Source of the DNA: Massilia horti
GTDB lineage: Bacteria; Pseudomonadota; Gammaproteobacteria; Burkholderiales; Burkholderiaceae_D
Direction: 5' to 3'
NCBI RefSeq assembly: GCF_004614195.1
Contig: NZ_SPUM01000141.1
Location: forward strand, 1-46,006
DNA length: 46,006 nt
Positions 1 through 7,987 of the stretch are shown in pieces. The notes below the pieces were generated by a model that saw nothing but the letters and a program-made list of their open reading frames with translations, had not been told where the DNA came from and searched no databases. The position numbers were made by a program, and so were the translations under genes. Each line of letters opens with the position of its first letter. The first letter of the stretch is position 1.

Positions 1-28
1 ACCGCGTGCGCACAGGTGCGCACCCTAC
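1..28 (-). repeat. GTAG-headed REP half at the window edge
   Basis: On the minus strand this reads GTAGGG, then the hairpin TGCGCAC-CT-GTGCGCA, then CGCGGT. It is one half of the repeat seen complete at 8521-8624. The window begins at its first inner base, so the interior and the partner half are missing. It lies about 37 bases beyond the recQ stop codon. Confidence 0.9.
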
Positions 29-65
29 GACCTGCGATGGCTACGGACTACCTGCAAACCATCCG

Positions 66-1883
66 CTACATCATCTCGCCAATGATCTCGACGATCTCGT
101 CGCCGTACGAGGTGAGCTTCTTCTCCCCCACGCCCGATACGCCGCGCAGCTGGTCGAGCGAGGTCGGCTTGACCTTGGCGATTTCGCGCAGCGTCGCGTC
201 CTGGAACACGACATAGGCCGGCACGCCGTGGGCGCGCGCGGTCTCGACGCGCCACCAGCGCAGCTTGTCGAAGATCGCCTGCTCGGACTTGGACAGCTCC
301 GTCTCCTCGTACCCGCGCGGACTGCTGACGCGCTTTGGCTTGACCGGTTTCTGGTACTGCCGTAGCTGTACTTTCTGCTCACCCTTGAGCACCGCGCGCG
401 CCAGTTCGGTGAGCTTGAGCGAGCTGAAGGCTTCGTGGTCGACCGTGACGAAGCCGAGCGCGATCGCCTGGCGCAGGATAGCGCGCCATTCCTGTTCGCT
501 GCGGTCGCTGCCCACGCCGTACACTGACAGCTTGTCGTGGTGCCACTGCATGATCCGTTCCGATTCCGCACCGCGCAGCACGTCGATCACGTGTCCGGCC
601 GCGAAGCGCTGGCCAACTCGATAGATCGTCGACAGCAGCTTTTGCATCGGCACCGTGCCGTCGAACGAGACCGGCGGGACCAGGCAGGTGTCGCAGTTGC
701 CGCACGGGCTGGAGCCTTCGCCGAAGTATTCGAGCAGGCGCATGCGCCGGCATGACAGGGTCTCGCACAGGCCGAGCATCGCATCGAGCTTGGTCGACAG
801 CACGCGCTTGAAGTTTTCGTCGGCTTCGGATTCGTCGATCATGCGCCGCTGCAGCACCACGTCCTGCAGGCCGTATGCCATCCAGGCGCTGGCCGGCATG
901 CCGTCACGCCCGGCGCGTCCGGTCTCCTGGTAGTAGCCCTCGATGCTCTTGGGCAGATCAAGGTGGCACACGAAGCGCACGTCCGGTTTGTCGATGCCCA
1001 TGCCGAACGCGATCGTCGCCACCATTACGATGTTCTCTTCGCGCAGAAAACGCGCCTGGTTGGCGGCGCGCTTCGCATGCTCCATGCCGGCGTGGTAGGG
1101 CAGGGCCTTGATTCCGCTCTCGTTCAGGAACTCGGCGGTTTCCTCGACCTTTTTGCGCGACAGGCAGTACACGATGCCCGAGTCGCCGGAATGCTCGGTG
1201 GTGATGAAGTCCAGCAGCTGCTTGCGGCCGTTGGTTTTTTCAACAATCGAGTAGCGGATGTTGGGGCGGTCGAACGACGAGACGAACTGGCGCGCGTCCT
1301 CCAGCTGCAGCCGGTGCGCGATCTCGGCGCGCGTCATGCGGTCCGCGGTGGCGGTCAGCGCGATGCGCGGCACCTGCGGGAAGCGCTCGTGCAGGATCGA
1401 CAGCCGGATGTATTCGGGCCGGAAGTCGTGGCCCCATTGCGAGACGCAGTGCGCCTCGTCGATCGCAAACAGGGCGATATTCGAGGCCTCGAACAGCTCC
1501 AGGCAGCGCGGCGTCATCAGGCGCTCGGGCGCCACGTACACCAGGTCCAGTTCACCGGTGCGCACCTGGCGCTCGACGCGCAGGGTCTCATCAAAACTCT
1601 GGGTCGAATTGAGGAAGGCCGCGCGCACGCCCACTTCGGCCAGCGCGTCGACCTGGTCCTGCATCAGCGCGATCAGCGGCGAGATCACGACGCCGACGCC
1701 GTCGCGCAGCAGCGCCGGGATCTGGTAGCACAGCGACTTGCCGCCGCCGGTGGGCATCAGCACCAGCGCGTCGCCGCCGCTTGCCACGTGCCCGACGATG
1801 TCGGCCTGCTGCCCGCGAAACGCCGGGTAGCCGAATACCGTCTGCAGCAGGTGCAGCGCGCCTGAGCCGATGTCGCTTGTCAT
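66..1883 (-). CDS. recQ: ATP-dependent DNA helicase RecQ
   Basis: RecQ is a 3'-5' DNA helicase of recombination and fork repair. The 605-residue length is typical of the bacterial family. The protein shows motif 0 (FGYPAFRGQQ, about 17-26), Walker A PTGGGKS (44-50), the DEAH box (142-145) followed by the RecQ aromatic-rich loop (VSQWGHDFR), and motif VI QETGRAGRDG. The zinc-binding cysteines are C378, C394, C397 and C400 (CGNCDTC). A winged-helix region follows, and a C-terminal HRDC domain ends near GVSGVGEKKL. The ATG lies 4 bases after the uppP stop codon and a GGAG-like site sits inside the end of uppP, so the two are probably co-transcribed and translationally coupled. A REP half follows the gene. 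Confidence 0.97.
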   Translation of the reverse strand: MTSDIGSGALHLLQTVFGYPAFRGQQADIVGHVASGGDALVLMPTGGGKSLCYQIPALLRDGVGVVISPLIALMQDQVDALAEVGVRAAFLNSTQSFDETLRVERQVRTGELDLVYVAPERLMTPRCLELFEASNIALFAIDEAHCVSQWGHDFRPEYIRLSILHERFPQVPRIALTATADRMTRAEIAHRLQLEDARQFVSSFDRPNIRYSIVEKTNGRKQLLDFITTEHSGDSGIVYCLSRKKVEETAEFLNESGIKALPYHAGMEHAKRAANQARFLREENIVMVATIAFGMGIDKPDVRFVCHLDLPKSIEGYYQETGRAGRDGMPASAWMAYGLQDVVLQRRMIDESEADENFKRVLSTKLDAMLGLCETLSCRRMRLLEYFGEGSSPCGNCDTCLVPPVSFDGTVPMQKLLSTIYRVGQRFAAGHVIDVLRGAESERIMQWHHDKLSVYGVGSDRSEQEWRAILRQAIALGFVTVDHEAFSSLKLTELARAVLKGEQKVQLRQYQKPVKPKRVSSPRGYEETELSKSEQAIFDKLRWWRVETARAHGVPAYVVFQDATLREIAKVKPTSLDQLRGVSGVGEKKLTSYGDEIVEIIGEMM

Positions 1884-1887
1884 TGCC

Positions 1888-2721
1888 TTACTCCGCCCAG
1901 ACGATCCACTCGAAATAGCCGGTGGCCAGGATCATCAGGCCGAACGCGATCCGGTACCAGGCGAACGCGGTGAAGTCATGGGTGCTGATGTAGCGCAGCA
2001 GCCAGCGCACGCACAGGAAGGCGGAGACGAAGGCGGCCACGCCGCCGATGCCAAAGAGCGGCAGGTCGGCGCTCGAGAGCATGGCGCGCTCCTTGAGCAC
2101 GGAGTAGAAGGTAGCTGCCAGCAGGGTCGGGATCGCGAGGAAGAACGAGAATTCGGTGGCCGCCTTGCGCGACAGGCCGAACAGCATGCCGCCGATGATG
2201 GTCGCGCCCGAGCGGCTGGTGCCTGGGATCAGCGCGAACGCCTGGGCGCAGCCGACCTTGAGCGCGTCGATCACGGTCATGTCGTCGACGGTTTCGATGC
2301 GGGTGGCGGCCGGGATGGTCTTGTGGCGGCGCTCGGCCCACAGGATCACCAGCGCGCCGACGATGAAGGCGAGCGCCACCGGCACCGGGGCGAACAGGTG
2401 GGCCTTGATCGCCTTGTTAAACAGCAGGCCGAGCACGGCGGCCGGCAGGAAGGCGACCACCAGGTTGAGCGCGAACTTCTGCTGGCGCGCGTCGCTGGCC
2501 AGCCCCCCCAGCACGGCGCCGATACGCGCCCGGTATTCCCACATCACGGCCAGGATCGCCCCGGCCTGGATCGCGATATCAAAGACCTTCGCCTTTTCGG
2601 TCGTGAAGTTGAGCAGGCTGCCGGCCAGGATCAGGTGGCCGGTCGACGAAATCGGGAGGAATTCGGTAAAGCCCTCGACCAGGCCCATGATGAGCGCTTT
2701 GAACGCGAGAATGATGTCCAT
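1888..2721 (-). CDS. uppP: Undecaprenyl-diphosphatase (UppP/BacA)
   Basis: This integral membrane enzyme dephosphorylates undecaprenyl diphosphate and recycles the lipid carrier of peptidoglycan and other surface polymers; in several species it also gives bacitracin tolerance. The 277 residues match the BacA family. The first signature EGFTEFLPISSTGH (16-29) holds the ExxxE motif, and PGTSRSG (166-172) carries the catalytic arginine R170. Several hydrophobic helices fill the rest. The ATG at 2721 has only a weak ribosome site. The gene is followed 4 bases later by recQ on the same strand. It is preceded by a 136-base gap that contains a 14-base GC palindrome (2794-2807). Confidence 0.96.
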   Translation of the reverse strand: MDIILAFKALIMGLVEGFTEFLPISSTGHLILAGSLLNFTTEKAKVFDIAIQAGAILAVMWEYRARIGAVLGGLASDARQQKFALNLVVAFLPAAVLGLLFNKAIKAHLFAPVPVALAFIVGALVILWAERRHKTIPAATRIETVDDMTVIDALKVGCAQAFALIPGTSRSGATIIGGMLFGLSRKAATEFSFFLAIPTLLAATFYSVLKERAMLSSADLPLFGIGGVAAFVSAFLCVRWLLRYISTHDFTAFAWYRIAFGLMILATGYFEWIVWAE

Positions 2722-2793
2722 GTCTTGTTGATGTGGAATGATTGGGGAATGCGAGCACGGAAGGAAAGCGACGCGGCCGGAAGCTTACCATGA

Positions 2794-2807
2794 GCGCGCC
2801 GGCGCGC
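2794..2807. repeat. 14-base GC palindrome upstream of uppP
   Basis: GCGCGCCGGCGCGC is perfectly self-complementary and lies between the YkgJ-type gene and uppP. No T-tract follows it, so terminator function is not supported. It may simply reflect GC-rich composition. Confidence 0.4.
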
Positions 2808-2854
2808 GGTGGCGGCGCTCAACCGTCGGTACATTTTGTAATCAGGCGGTCAGC

Positions 2855-3118
2855 CTAGCAGTTGTCCGGCCTGGTGATGGCTTCGACATGCCCAAGCCAA
2901 CGCATCGCTTGTTCGCGGCTCTCACCACAAAACTCCTCCGCAGGTTGGAGCGACGAGCAGACCGCCGGCCGGTCAGGATGACCAAAAATCTTGCACCGCT
3001 CGAACTCGTCAAGCTGCACACATCTGACGCCCGCTGGTTTCCCGTCCGGCATTCCGGGAATGGGGCTGCTGATTGACGGCGCGATGCAGCACGCGCCGCA
3101 GTTGTCGCGGCATTTCAT
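2855..3118 (-). CDS. YkgJ-type cysteine-cluster protein (putative metal binding)
   Basis: This is an 87-residue protein that begins MKCRDNCGACC. The cysteine pattern (C3, C7, C10, C11, C33, C42, C54, C64, C87) and the phrase PDGKPAGVRC resemble the YkgJ / CxxCxxCC zinc- or iron-chelating family, whose biochemical role is unknown. A longer reading frame extends to 3481 but runs into the tetR gene, and the family normally starts at this MKC, so ATG 3118 is preferred. The direct Shine-Dalgarno site is poor; instead the start overlaps the stop of a 12-codon ORF in an ATGA junction. The gene is divergent from tetR and upstream of uppP-recQ. Confidence 0.8.
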   Translation of the reverse strand: MKCRDNCGACCIAPSISSPIPGMPDGKPAGVRCVQLDEFERCKIFGHPDRPAVCSSLQPAEEFCGESREQAMRWLGHVEAITRPDNC

Positions 3119-3153
3119 TTTTTGCTCAACTGGCAATGGTTCGTCAAATCCAT
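3115..3153 (-). CDS. Possible 12-codon leader ORF coupled to the YkgJ-type gene
   Basis: A consensus AAGGAG sits 4 bases before an ATG that encodes MDLTNHCQLSKK and a TGA stop. The stop overlaps the start of the next gene (ATGA), and a run of six A residues precedes it. The best ribosome site in this transcript therefore belongs to this mini-ORF. It could give translational coupling, or a -1 slip on the A-run could fuse it to the cysteine-cluster protein, whose frame is -1 relative to it. Conservation is unknown. Confidence 0.35.
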   Translation of the reverse strand: MDLTNHCQLSKK

Positions 3154-3188
3154 GCCACTCCTTGTAAGTTTCGCCGCATGTTGTCCAT

Positions 3189-3194
3189 ATTATA
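3189..3194 (-). promoter_or_regulatory. Candidate -10 box for the YkgJ-type gene
   Basis: A perfect TATAAT on the minus strand lies 35 bases upstream of the leader ATG at 3153. No good -35 box is present at 16-18 bases, so an activator or an extended element would be needed. Confidence 0.4.
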
Positions 3195-3260
3195 GGTGGC
3201 CGGTATCCCCGCCGGGGCATGACCCAAGCGTCGTGGCATGGGAATGGGCGTCCCCCGCGC

Positions 3261-3289
3261 TTGACTGCCCCCTGACCCGGGTCTATATT
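3261..3289 (+). promoter_or_regulatory. Sigma-70-type promoter of the tetR gene
   Basis: TTGACT (3261-3266) and TATATT (3284-3289) are separated by 17 bases, close to consensus. Transcription would start near 3296, about 28 bases before the tetR ATG. The site is divergent from the TATAAT of the YkgJ-type gene. Confidence 0.65.
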
Positions 3290-3323
3290 CGATGAATCCT
3301 TTATAAGTTGTCGAACAGAAGCA

Positions 3324-3986
3324 ATGGAAGGTTCCCTTGACACCAAGCCCCGCTGGGAGCGCCGCAAGGATGCGCGTCCCGAGGAGCTGCTGGCTGCCGC
3401 AGTCGACCTGTTCGTCGAACGCGGCTTCGCCTCGACCCGGCTGGAAGACGTGGCGCGCCGCGCCGGCGTCTCGAAAGGCACGCTGTACCTGTATTACGAG
3501 AACAAGGAAGAACTGTTCAAGGCGGTGGTGCGCAACAGCATCGTGCGCGCGCTCGGCGAAGCCGAGGATTCGATCGCCGGCTTCGACGGCCACAGCGCCG
3601 ACCTGCTGCGCATCCTGATCCACGGCTGGTGGCAGAGGCTCGGCGCGACCAAGGCGTCGGGCATCATCAAGCTTGTCATGGCCGAGGCCGGTAACTTTCC
3701 TGAGCTGGCGCAGTTTTACCGGGAAGAAGTGATTGACCGCGGCACCAAAATGATTTCGAGCATGCTGGAACGGGCCGTCGCATCCGGCGAGTTCCGCCCG
3801 GTCGACGTCAATATGGTCACCCAGGTCATCATCGCGCCGATGCTCATGCTCGTCACCTGGAGGCATTCGGTCGCGCCCTGCAATGGCTCGGAACTGGACC
3901 CGATGGTCTTCCTCGACACCTTTCTCGACCTCACCCTGCGCGGCCTGCTGCCGGCCGATAACCCGCACCGCACCTCGTCCGCCTGA
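3324..3986 (+). CDS. TetR/AcrR-family transcriptional regulator
   Basis: The 220-residue protein has a typical TetR N-terminal DNA-binding domain at about 18-66. It includes the helix-turn-helix STRLEDVARRAGVSKGTLYLYY and the following KEELFKAVV helix. The C-terminal ligand domain (about 80-210) is helical and not specific enough to name a ligand. Regulators of this type usually repress a nearby efflux or metabolic gene. Here the closest candidates are the divergent YkgJ-type gene or tolC three genes downstream, but no operator was identified. The ATG at 3324 fits the promoter just upstream. The ribosome site is weak. Confidence 0.9.
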   Translation: MEGSLDTKPRWERRKDARPEELLAAAVDLFVERGFASTRLEDVARRAGVSKGTLYLYYENKEELFKAVVRNSIVRALGEAEDSIAGFDGHSADLLRILIHGWWQRLGATKASGIIKLVMAEAGNFPELAQFYREEVIDRGTKMISSMLERAVASGEFRPVDVNMVTQVIIAPMLMLVTWRHSVAPCNGSELDPMVFLDTFLDLTLRGLLPADNPHRTSSA

Positions 3987-4003
3987 GCCCCCGCACACGT
4001 CAG

Positions 4004-4020
4004 CGCCTGAATTTCAGGCG
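4004..4020. terminator. Hairpin after tetR
   Basis: CGCCTGA-ATT-TCAGGCG forms a 7-bp stem 18 bases after the tetR stop codon. The tract that follows is not U-rich, so it could be a weak terminator or an operator-like palindrome. Confidence 0.4.
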
Positions 4021-4149
4021 TTCATTCCCTCCAAACTGCAGACTGTCGCAATTTCCGACGAAGTCTGCTGTCATCTCGTTAATATGTGCTCCTGAGGCCG
4101 TTCAACGATAAAATATCGGATTATTTATTTTTTCACCCCGAGTATTGAG

Positions 4150-4803
4150 ATGAATATCGAACAAGCCCGCTTCAATATGATCGAACAGCAGATCCGCCCG
4201 TGGAACGTGCTGGACCCGGACGTGCTGGAACTGCTGCACGTGGTCAAGCGCGAACAGTTCGTGCCGGAAGCCTACCAGACCCTGGCTTTCGCCGACGTTG
4301 AAATCCCGCTGCCGGGCGGTGAGTCGATGCTCGCGCCCAAGATCGAGGCGCGCCTGCTGCAAGAGATCATGCTGAAGAAGCAAGATAATGTGCTGCTGGT
4401 GGGCAGCGGTTCGGGTTATCTGGCCGCGCTGCTGGCATACAAGGGCCGCCATGTGACCGCGGTCGAGATCTCGCCGGAACTGAAGGAACTGAGCGAACGG
4501 AACCTGGCCAAGGCCGGGATCACCAACGTGACCGTGGAACTGGGCAACGGCGCCCAAGGCTGGGCCAAGGGCGCGCCGTACGATGTGATCGTGATCTCGG
4601 GCTCGCTGGCGCTGCTGCCGGAAGCCTTCCTGAAGGAGCTGAACGTGGGCGGGCGCGTGGCCGCGATCGTGGGCGAACCGCCGGTCATGTCGTGCAACAT
4701 CATCACCCGCGTGGACGAGACGGCGTACGAAACGGTCAAGGTGTTCGAGACCAACCTCAAGCGCCTGACCGGCGCGCCGGAACCGTCGCACTTTGCGTTT
4801 TAA
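4150..4803 (+). CDS. Pcm-like SAM-dependent methyltransferase
   Basis: The 217 residues match protein-L-isoaspartate O-methyltransferase in length and fold. SAM motif I is VLLVGSGSGY (81-90) and a later strand is YDVIVISGS. The residues that define true Pcm look altered, however. Aligned by eye to the E. coli segment GQTISQPY, this protein reads GESMLAPK, which places Leu61 at the catalytic serine, and GDG near the second motif is GNG. It may methylate something else. The gene starts a tight cluster with a rhodanese and tolC, an arrangement I associate with Burkholderiales. An AT-rich stretch (4109-4137) upstream could hold its promoter. Confidence 0.8.
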   Translation: MNIEQARFNMIEQQIRPWNVLDPDVLELLHVVKREQFVPEAYQTLAFADVEIPLPGGESMLAPKIEARLLQEIMLKKQDNVLLVGSGSGYLAALLAYKGRHVTAVEISPELKELSERNLAKAGITNVTVELGNGAQGWAKGAPYDVIVISGSLALLPEAFLKELNVGGRVAAIVGEPPVMSCNIITRVDETAYETVKVFETNLKRLTGAPEPSHFAF

Positions 4804-4814
4804 CGGGACCAGAT

Positions 4815-5138
4815 ATGGAACACATTACCGCGCTCGAGTTGGCGGCCTGGCTGGCCGACCCGGCGCGTCCGCGCCCGCTGCTCCTGGACGTGCGCGAAAA
4901 CTGGGAATACGAGACCTGCCACATCGAGGGGGCAACCCTGATGCCGATGCACCTGGTGCCGATTCGCTGCGGCGAACTGGATGACGACCAGGACATCGTC
5001 TGCATCTGCCACCACGGTGCACGCAGCATGCAGGTCGCGGCCTTCCTGGAGCGGAACGGATTTAGCAGGATTACCAATTTGACGGGCGGAATACACGCCT
5101 GGGCCGTGCAGGTCGAGCCTTCGATGCCGAAGTATTGA
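4815..5138 (+). CDS. Single-domain rhodanese-like sulfurtransferase
   Basis: This 107-residue protein is one complete rhodanese domain, with LLLDVRENWEYETCHIEGA near the start and the active-site loop CHHGARS, whose C65 is the expected sulfur-carrying cysteine. Such proteins move sulfane sulfur or act in thiol or cyanide chemistry; the substrate cannot be told. A longer frame overlaps the end of the methyltransferase gene, but ATG 4815 gives the normal domain start, 11 bases after that gene's stop, with GGGA upstream. It lies between the methyltransferase gene and tolC. Confidence 0.9.
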   Translation: MEHITALELAAWLADPARPRPLLLDVRENWEYETCHIEGATLMPMHLVPIRCGELDDDQDIVCICHHGARSMQVAAFLERNGFSRITNLTGGIHAWAVQVEPSMPKY

Positions 5139-5166
5139 CCTGTTTCCATAACTTTCGAGGACTCCG

Positions 5167-6534
5167 ATGGAGAAAGCAATGCAGAAACCCCTAATCGCCG
5201 TGCTGCTGGCCAGCGCGTTTGTTTCGCTCAATGCAGGCGCCGCTGACCTGATCCAGGTGTACCAGCAGGCGCTGGCGAACGACGCGGTCTTTGCGAGCGC
5301 GCGCGCCGCCGTCGAGGCTGGCCGGGAAAAGTCGACCCAGGGGCGTTCACTGTTGCTGCCATCGGCCCTCGTCAGCGGCTCCGTCGTCAAGAACCATTTC
5401 AACAACCTGCCGGCGAACGTCGGGGAAACGGTTGTGATCAACGGCGTCCCGGTGAAGGTGCAGGAAAGCCGCGGCGACACCCGTTCCAATGAATTCACGG
5501 TCTCGCTGTCACAGCCGCTGTACCGCTGGGATCGCTGGGAGACCTACCAGCAAAGCAAGCTGCAGCAGTCGATTGCCGAGGCAAGCTTCGCCCAGGCGCA
5601 GCAGGACCTGATCACGCGCGTCGCGCAGGCTTACTTTGATGTGCTGGCCGCGCAGGACACGCTGGAATCGACGCGCGCCGAGAAGGCCGCGGTGACCGAG
5701 CAGCTGGCATCGGCCAAGCGCAACTTCGAGGTCGGCACCCAGACCATCACCGACACCCACGAGGCGCAGGCGGCCTACGACCTGGTGGTGTCGCGCGAGT
5801 TCGCTGCCGTCAATGACCTGGACGTCAAGCGCGCCGCACTGCAGGCGATCATCGGCAAGGCGCCGGACAACCTGGCCCCGCTCAAGCCGGGCGTCACGTT
5901 GAGCGCGCCGCAGCCGATGGCGATCGACAACTGGACCTCGGCCGCGGAGAACCAGAATTACGGCGTGGTGGCGTCAACGCTGAACCTGGAAGTGGCCAAG
6001 CGCGAGATTTCGAAGCAGCGCGCCGGTCACTACCCGACGCTGGACCTGGTCGCCAGTTCCCGGCACACCAAGCTCGACGGCGATACCAATTCGCCGGGCA
6101 CGGTCAAGAACAATGCGATCGGCGTGCAGTGGAGCGTGCCGCTGTTTAGCGGCTTTGGCGTGACCAGCCGCGTGCGCGAGGCGATCTCGCTGGAAGACAA
6201 GGCGCGCAACGACCTGGAGGCCAACCGCCGCAGCGCGGCCCTGAACGCGCGCCAGGCCTTCCTGGGCGTGAACAGCGGAATGGCGCAGGTGAAGGCACTG
6301 GAGGCGGCCGAGGTGTCGAGCCAGTCGGCGCTGGAATCGAACAAGCTGGGTTACCAGGTCGGCGTGCGCATCAACATCGACGTGCTCAACGCCCAGCGCC
6401 AGCTGTACTCGACCCGCACCCAACTGGCGCTGGCGCGCTACCAGACGATCGTCAACGGCCTCAAGCTCAAGTCCGCCGCCGGCGCGCTGCGTGAAGAAGA
6501 CCTGGTGCCGGTGAATAACCTGCTGCAGAAATAA
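5167..6534 (+). CDS. tolC: TolC-family outer membrane channel protein
   Basis: The 455-residue precursor has a signal peptide (about 1-26, ending NAGAA before DLIQVYQQAL). The repeated TolC/OEP architecture follows, with two long helical halves that include ANDAVFASARAAVEAG and NKLGYQVGVRINIDVLNAQRQLYSTRTQLA. It forms the trimeric outer membrane and periplasmic channel of type I secretion and tripartite efflux pumps. The gene has GAGGA six bases before ATG 5167. No inner-membrane pump or adaptor gene is adjacent, so it may serve several pumps. A strong palindromic terminator follows. Confidence 0.93.
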   Translation: MEKAMQKPLIAVLLASAFVSLNAGAADLIQVYQQALANDAVFASARAAVEAGREKSTQGRSLLLPSALVSGSVVKNHFNNLPANVGETVVINGVPVKVQESRGDTRSNEFTVSLSQPLYRWDRWETYQQSKLQQSIAEASFAQAQQDLITRVAQAYFDVLAAQDTLESTRAEKAAVTEQLASAKRNFEVGTQTITDTHEAQAAYDLVVSREFAAVNDLDVKRAALQAIIGKAPDNLAPLKPGVTLSAPQPMAIDNWTSAAENQNYGVVASTLNLEVAKREISKQRAGHYPTLDLVASSRHTKLDGDTNSPGTVKNNAIGVQWSVPLFSGFGVTSRVREAISLEDKARNDLEANRRSAALNARQAFLGVNSGMAQVKALEAAEVSSQSALESNKLGYQVGVRINIDVLNAQRQLYSTRTQLALARYQTIVNGLKLKSAAGALREEDLVPVNNLLQK

Positions 6535-6555
6535 CGACAGCCCTTTCGTTTCAAG

Positions 6556-6585
6556 ACAAAAACGGCGCCGCGGCGCCGTTTTTGT
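6556..6585. terminator. Strong bidirectional terminator after tolC
   Basis: A perfect 30-base palindrome made of A5-CGGCGCCG and its complement ending in T5. It forms a GC stem with a U-tract on either strand. It starts 22 bases after the tolC stop. Confidence 0.88.
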
Positions 6586-6794
6586 TTGTGCGGGCGTTGC
6601 GCTTGTCGGACACTGCCGCAATTGGCCCACGCTCCGAACTTCCGAAGTCAGCCTCGATCAAATTCCGCACACTCCGCAGTTCGAAATCCATCTTTCCCGC
6701 AAGACGCGCGATTGGTGGGGGGCGCTGTTTGTCTTTTCAAAACAGAGCCGAACCGCGGTTTTATTTGTCCCTGTAGCGAAAGAAGGAGTATGCC
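6586..6794. other. Intergenic region, no gene seen
   Basis: These 209 bases separate the tolC terminator from the beta-propeller gene. I see no ORF with a ribosome site and no clear promoter boxes; AACCGCGGTT (6751-6760) is a short palindrome ahead of the next gene. Confidence 0.5.
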
Positions 6795-7967
6795 ATGGCT
6801 GGTCATTCCGAAGTGTTGAAACGCCGCTTGCAGGTTTCGTCGTCGCTTGCCGGAGCGGTATTTTTTATCTCGCTTGCCCTTGGCACCGGCAACGCAATGG
6901 CCCGGAACTGGGTCGTCCACCATCCGGGTAATATCTTGATCGCGGACCAGTTTAATAACCGCGTCATCGAGATCAACCCGAATACCCACCAGATTGTCTG
7001 GCAGTTCGGGACGGGGTCCGACAAAGCCGGGCCGGACACGGTGGTCGGCGCCAACGATGCCGAGGCCGTCGGGCCCTTGACCCTGATCACCGGTACCGGC
7101 ATCCCCGCTGCTTCGCCGCCGCTGCCCGGCTGTTCGACCCCGGCCACCGGCTGCCTGGACAACCGCGTGTTCGTCGTCGACTGGAACGGTCGCATCCTCT
7201 GGCAATACGGCAAGGCCGGCGTCGCCGGCAGCGGCTTCAACGAGCTCAACACTCCGGTGCAGGCTTCGGCCTTCTTCGGCTTCCAGCGCCGTGTCGGTCC
7301 GCATTTCCTGATCACCGACCAGGGCAACCAGCGCGTGATCATCGTGGACCGTGACCGCCGCCTGGTCTTCCAGTACGGTACCACCGGGGCCAAAGGAAAC
7401 GGGCCGAACCAGCTCAATACGCCGAACAGCGCGCAATTGCTGGACAACGGGAATATCCTGATTGCAGACAAGGGCAATAACCGCGCGATCGAGGTCACCC
7501 TGGAAAATACGATCGTCAAGCAATTCACCGCCGGCGGCACGCTCAATGGCGTCGCTTTTGCCAGCCGTCTGCCCAATGGCGATACGCTGGTGACCGATTC
7601 CAATAACAATCGCGTGGTCGAGCTCAATCCGAATGACCAGATTGTTTGGGAATATGTGACCAACATGCAGCCGGGCAGCAATCCGAAACCCTTGCCGACG
7701 CGCGCGGTGCGGCTGACGAACGGGGATACCCTGATCAGCGACCAGTTCAATCAGCGCGTGATCCAAGTGACCCAGGCTAAGCAGATCGTCTTCCAGCAGG
7801 GGCAGCTCAATGTCGCGGGAAGCGGGCTCAACCAGCTCAACGGCCCGCACGACGCCAAGAAGATCGGCGACTACACCGGCTTGACGTCGATTAACAACGA
7901 GCAGACCGTCATCGAGTTCTTGCGCGCCCTGCGCGCGGCTTTGCCGTCACTGCCGCGGACGCCGTGA
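6795..7967 (+). CDS. Secreted NHL-type beta-propeller protein
   Basis: The 390-residue protein has an N-terminal signal or anchor segment (hydrophobic about 17-33, AMA at 34-36). At least five repeats of the form GNILIADQFNNRVIEI...QIVWQFG follow, along with three GxGxNxLNxP motifs (FNELNTP, NQLNTP, NQLNGP) characteristic of NHL-like propellers. Blade sequences vary (HFLITDQGNQRVIIV, GDTLVTDSNNNRVVEL). It probably folds as a six-bladed propeller in the periplasm or outside the cell and binds a protein or ligand; no enzyme motif was recognised. AAGGAG lies six bases before the ATG. It stands alone between two strong terminators. Confidence 0.85.
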   Translation: MAGHSEVLKRRLQVSSSLAGAVFFISLALGTGNAMARNWVVHHPGNILIADQFNNRVIEINPNTHQIVWQFGTGSDKAGPDTVVGANDAEAVGPLTLITGTGIPAASPPLPGCSTPATGCLDNRVFVVDWNGRILWQYGKAGVAGSGFNELNTPVQASAFFGFQRRVGPHFLITDQGNQRVIIVDRDRRLVFQYGTTGAKGNGPNQLNTPNSAQLLDNGNILIADKGNNRAIEVTLENTIVKQFTAGGTLNGVAFASRLPNGDTLVTDSNNNRVVELNPNDQIVWEYVTNMQPGSNPKPLPTRAVRLTNGDTLISDQFNQRVIQVTQAKQIVFQQGQLNVAGSGLNQLNGPHDAKKIGDYTGLTSINNEQTVIEFLRALRAALPSLPRTP

Positions 7968-7987
7968 TGCGGTGACAGCGAGGCGAC

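Noticed and set aside
3119..3481. N-terminal extension of the YkgJ-type protein to 208 residues
   Set aside because: It runs through the promoter and start of tetR, is Ser/Arg rich, and the family starts at MKCR.
3324..6534. TetR regulator plus tolC as a complete efflux operon
   Set aside because: No inner-membrane pump or adaptor gene is present, and a methyltransferase and a rhodanese lie between them.
6648..7850. 400-codon frame antisense to the propeller gene
   Set aside because: Repeats of AVIxLVxDQDI are only the reverse-strand image of the propeller blades.
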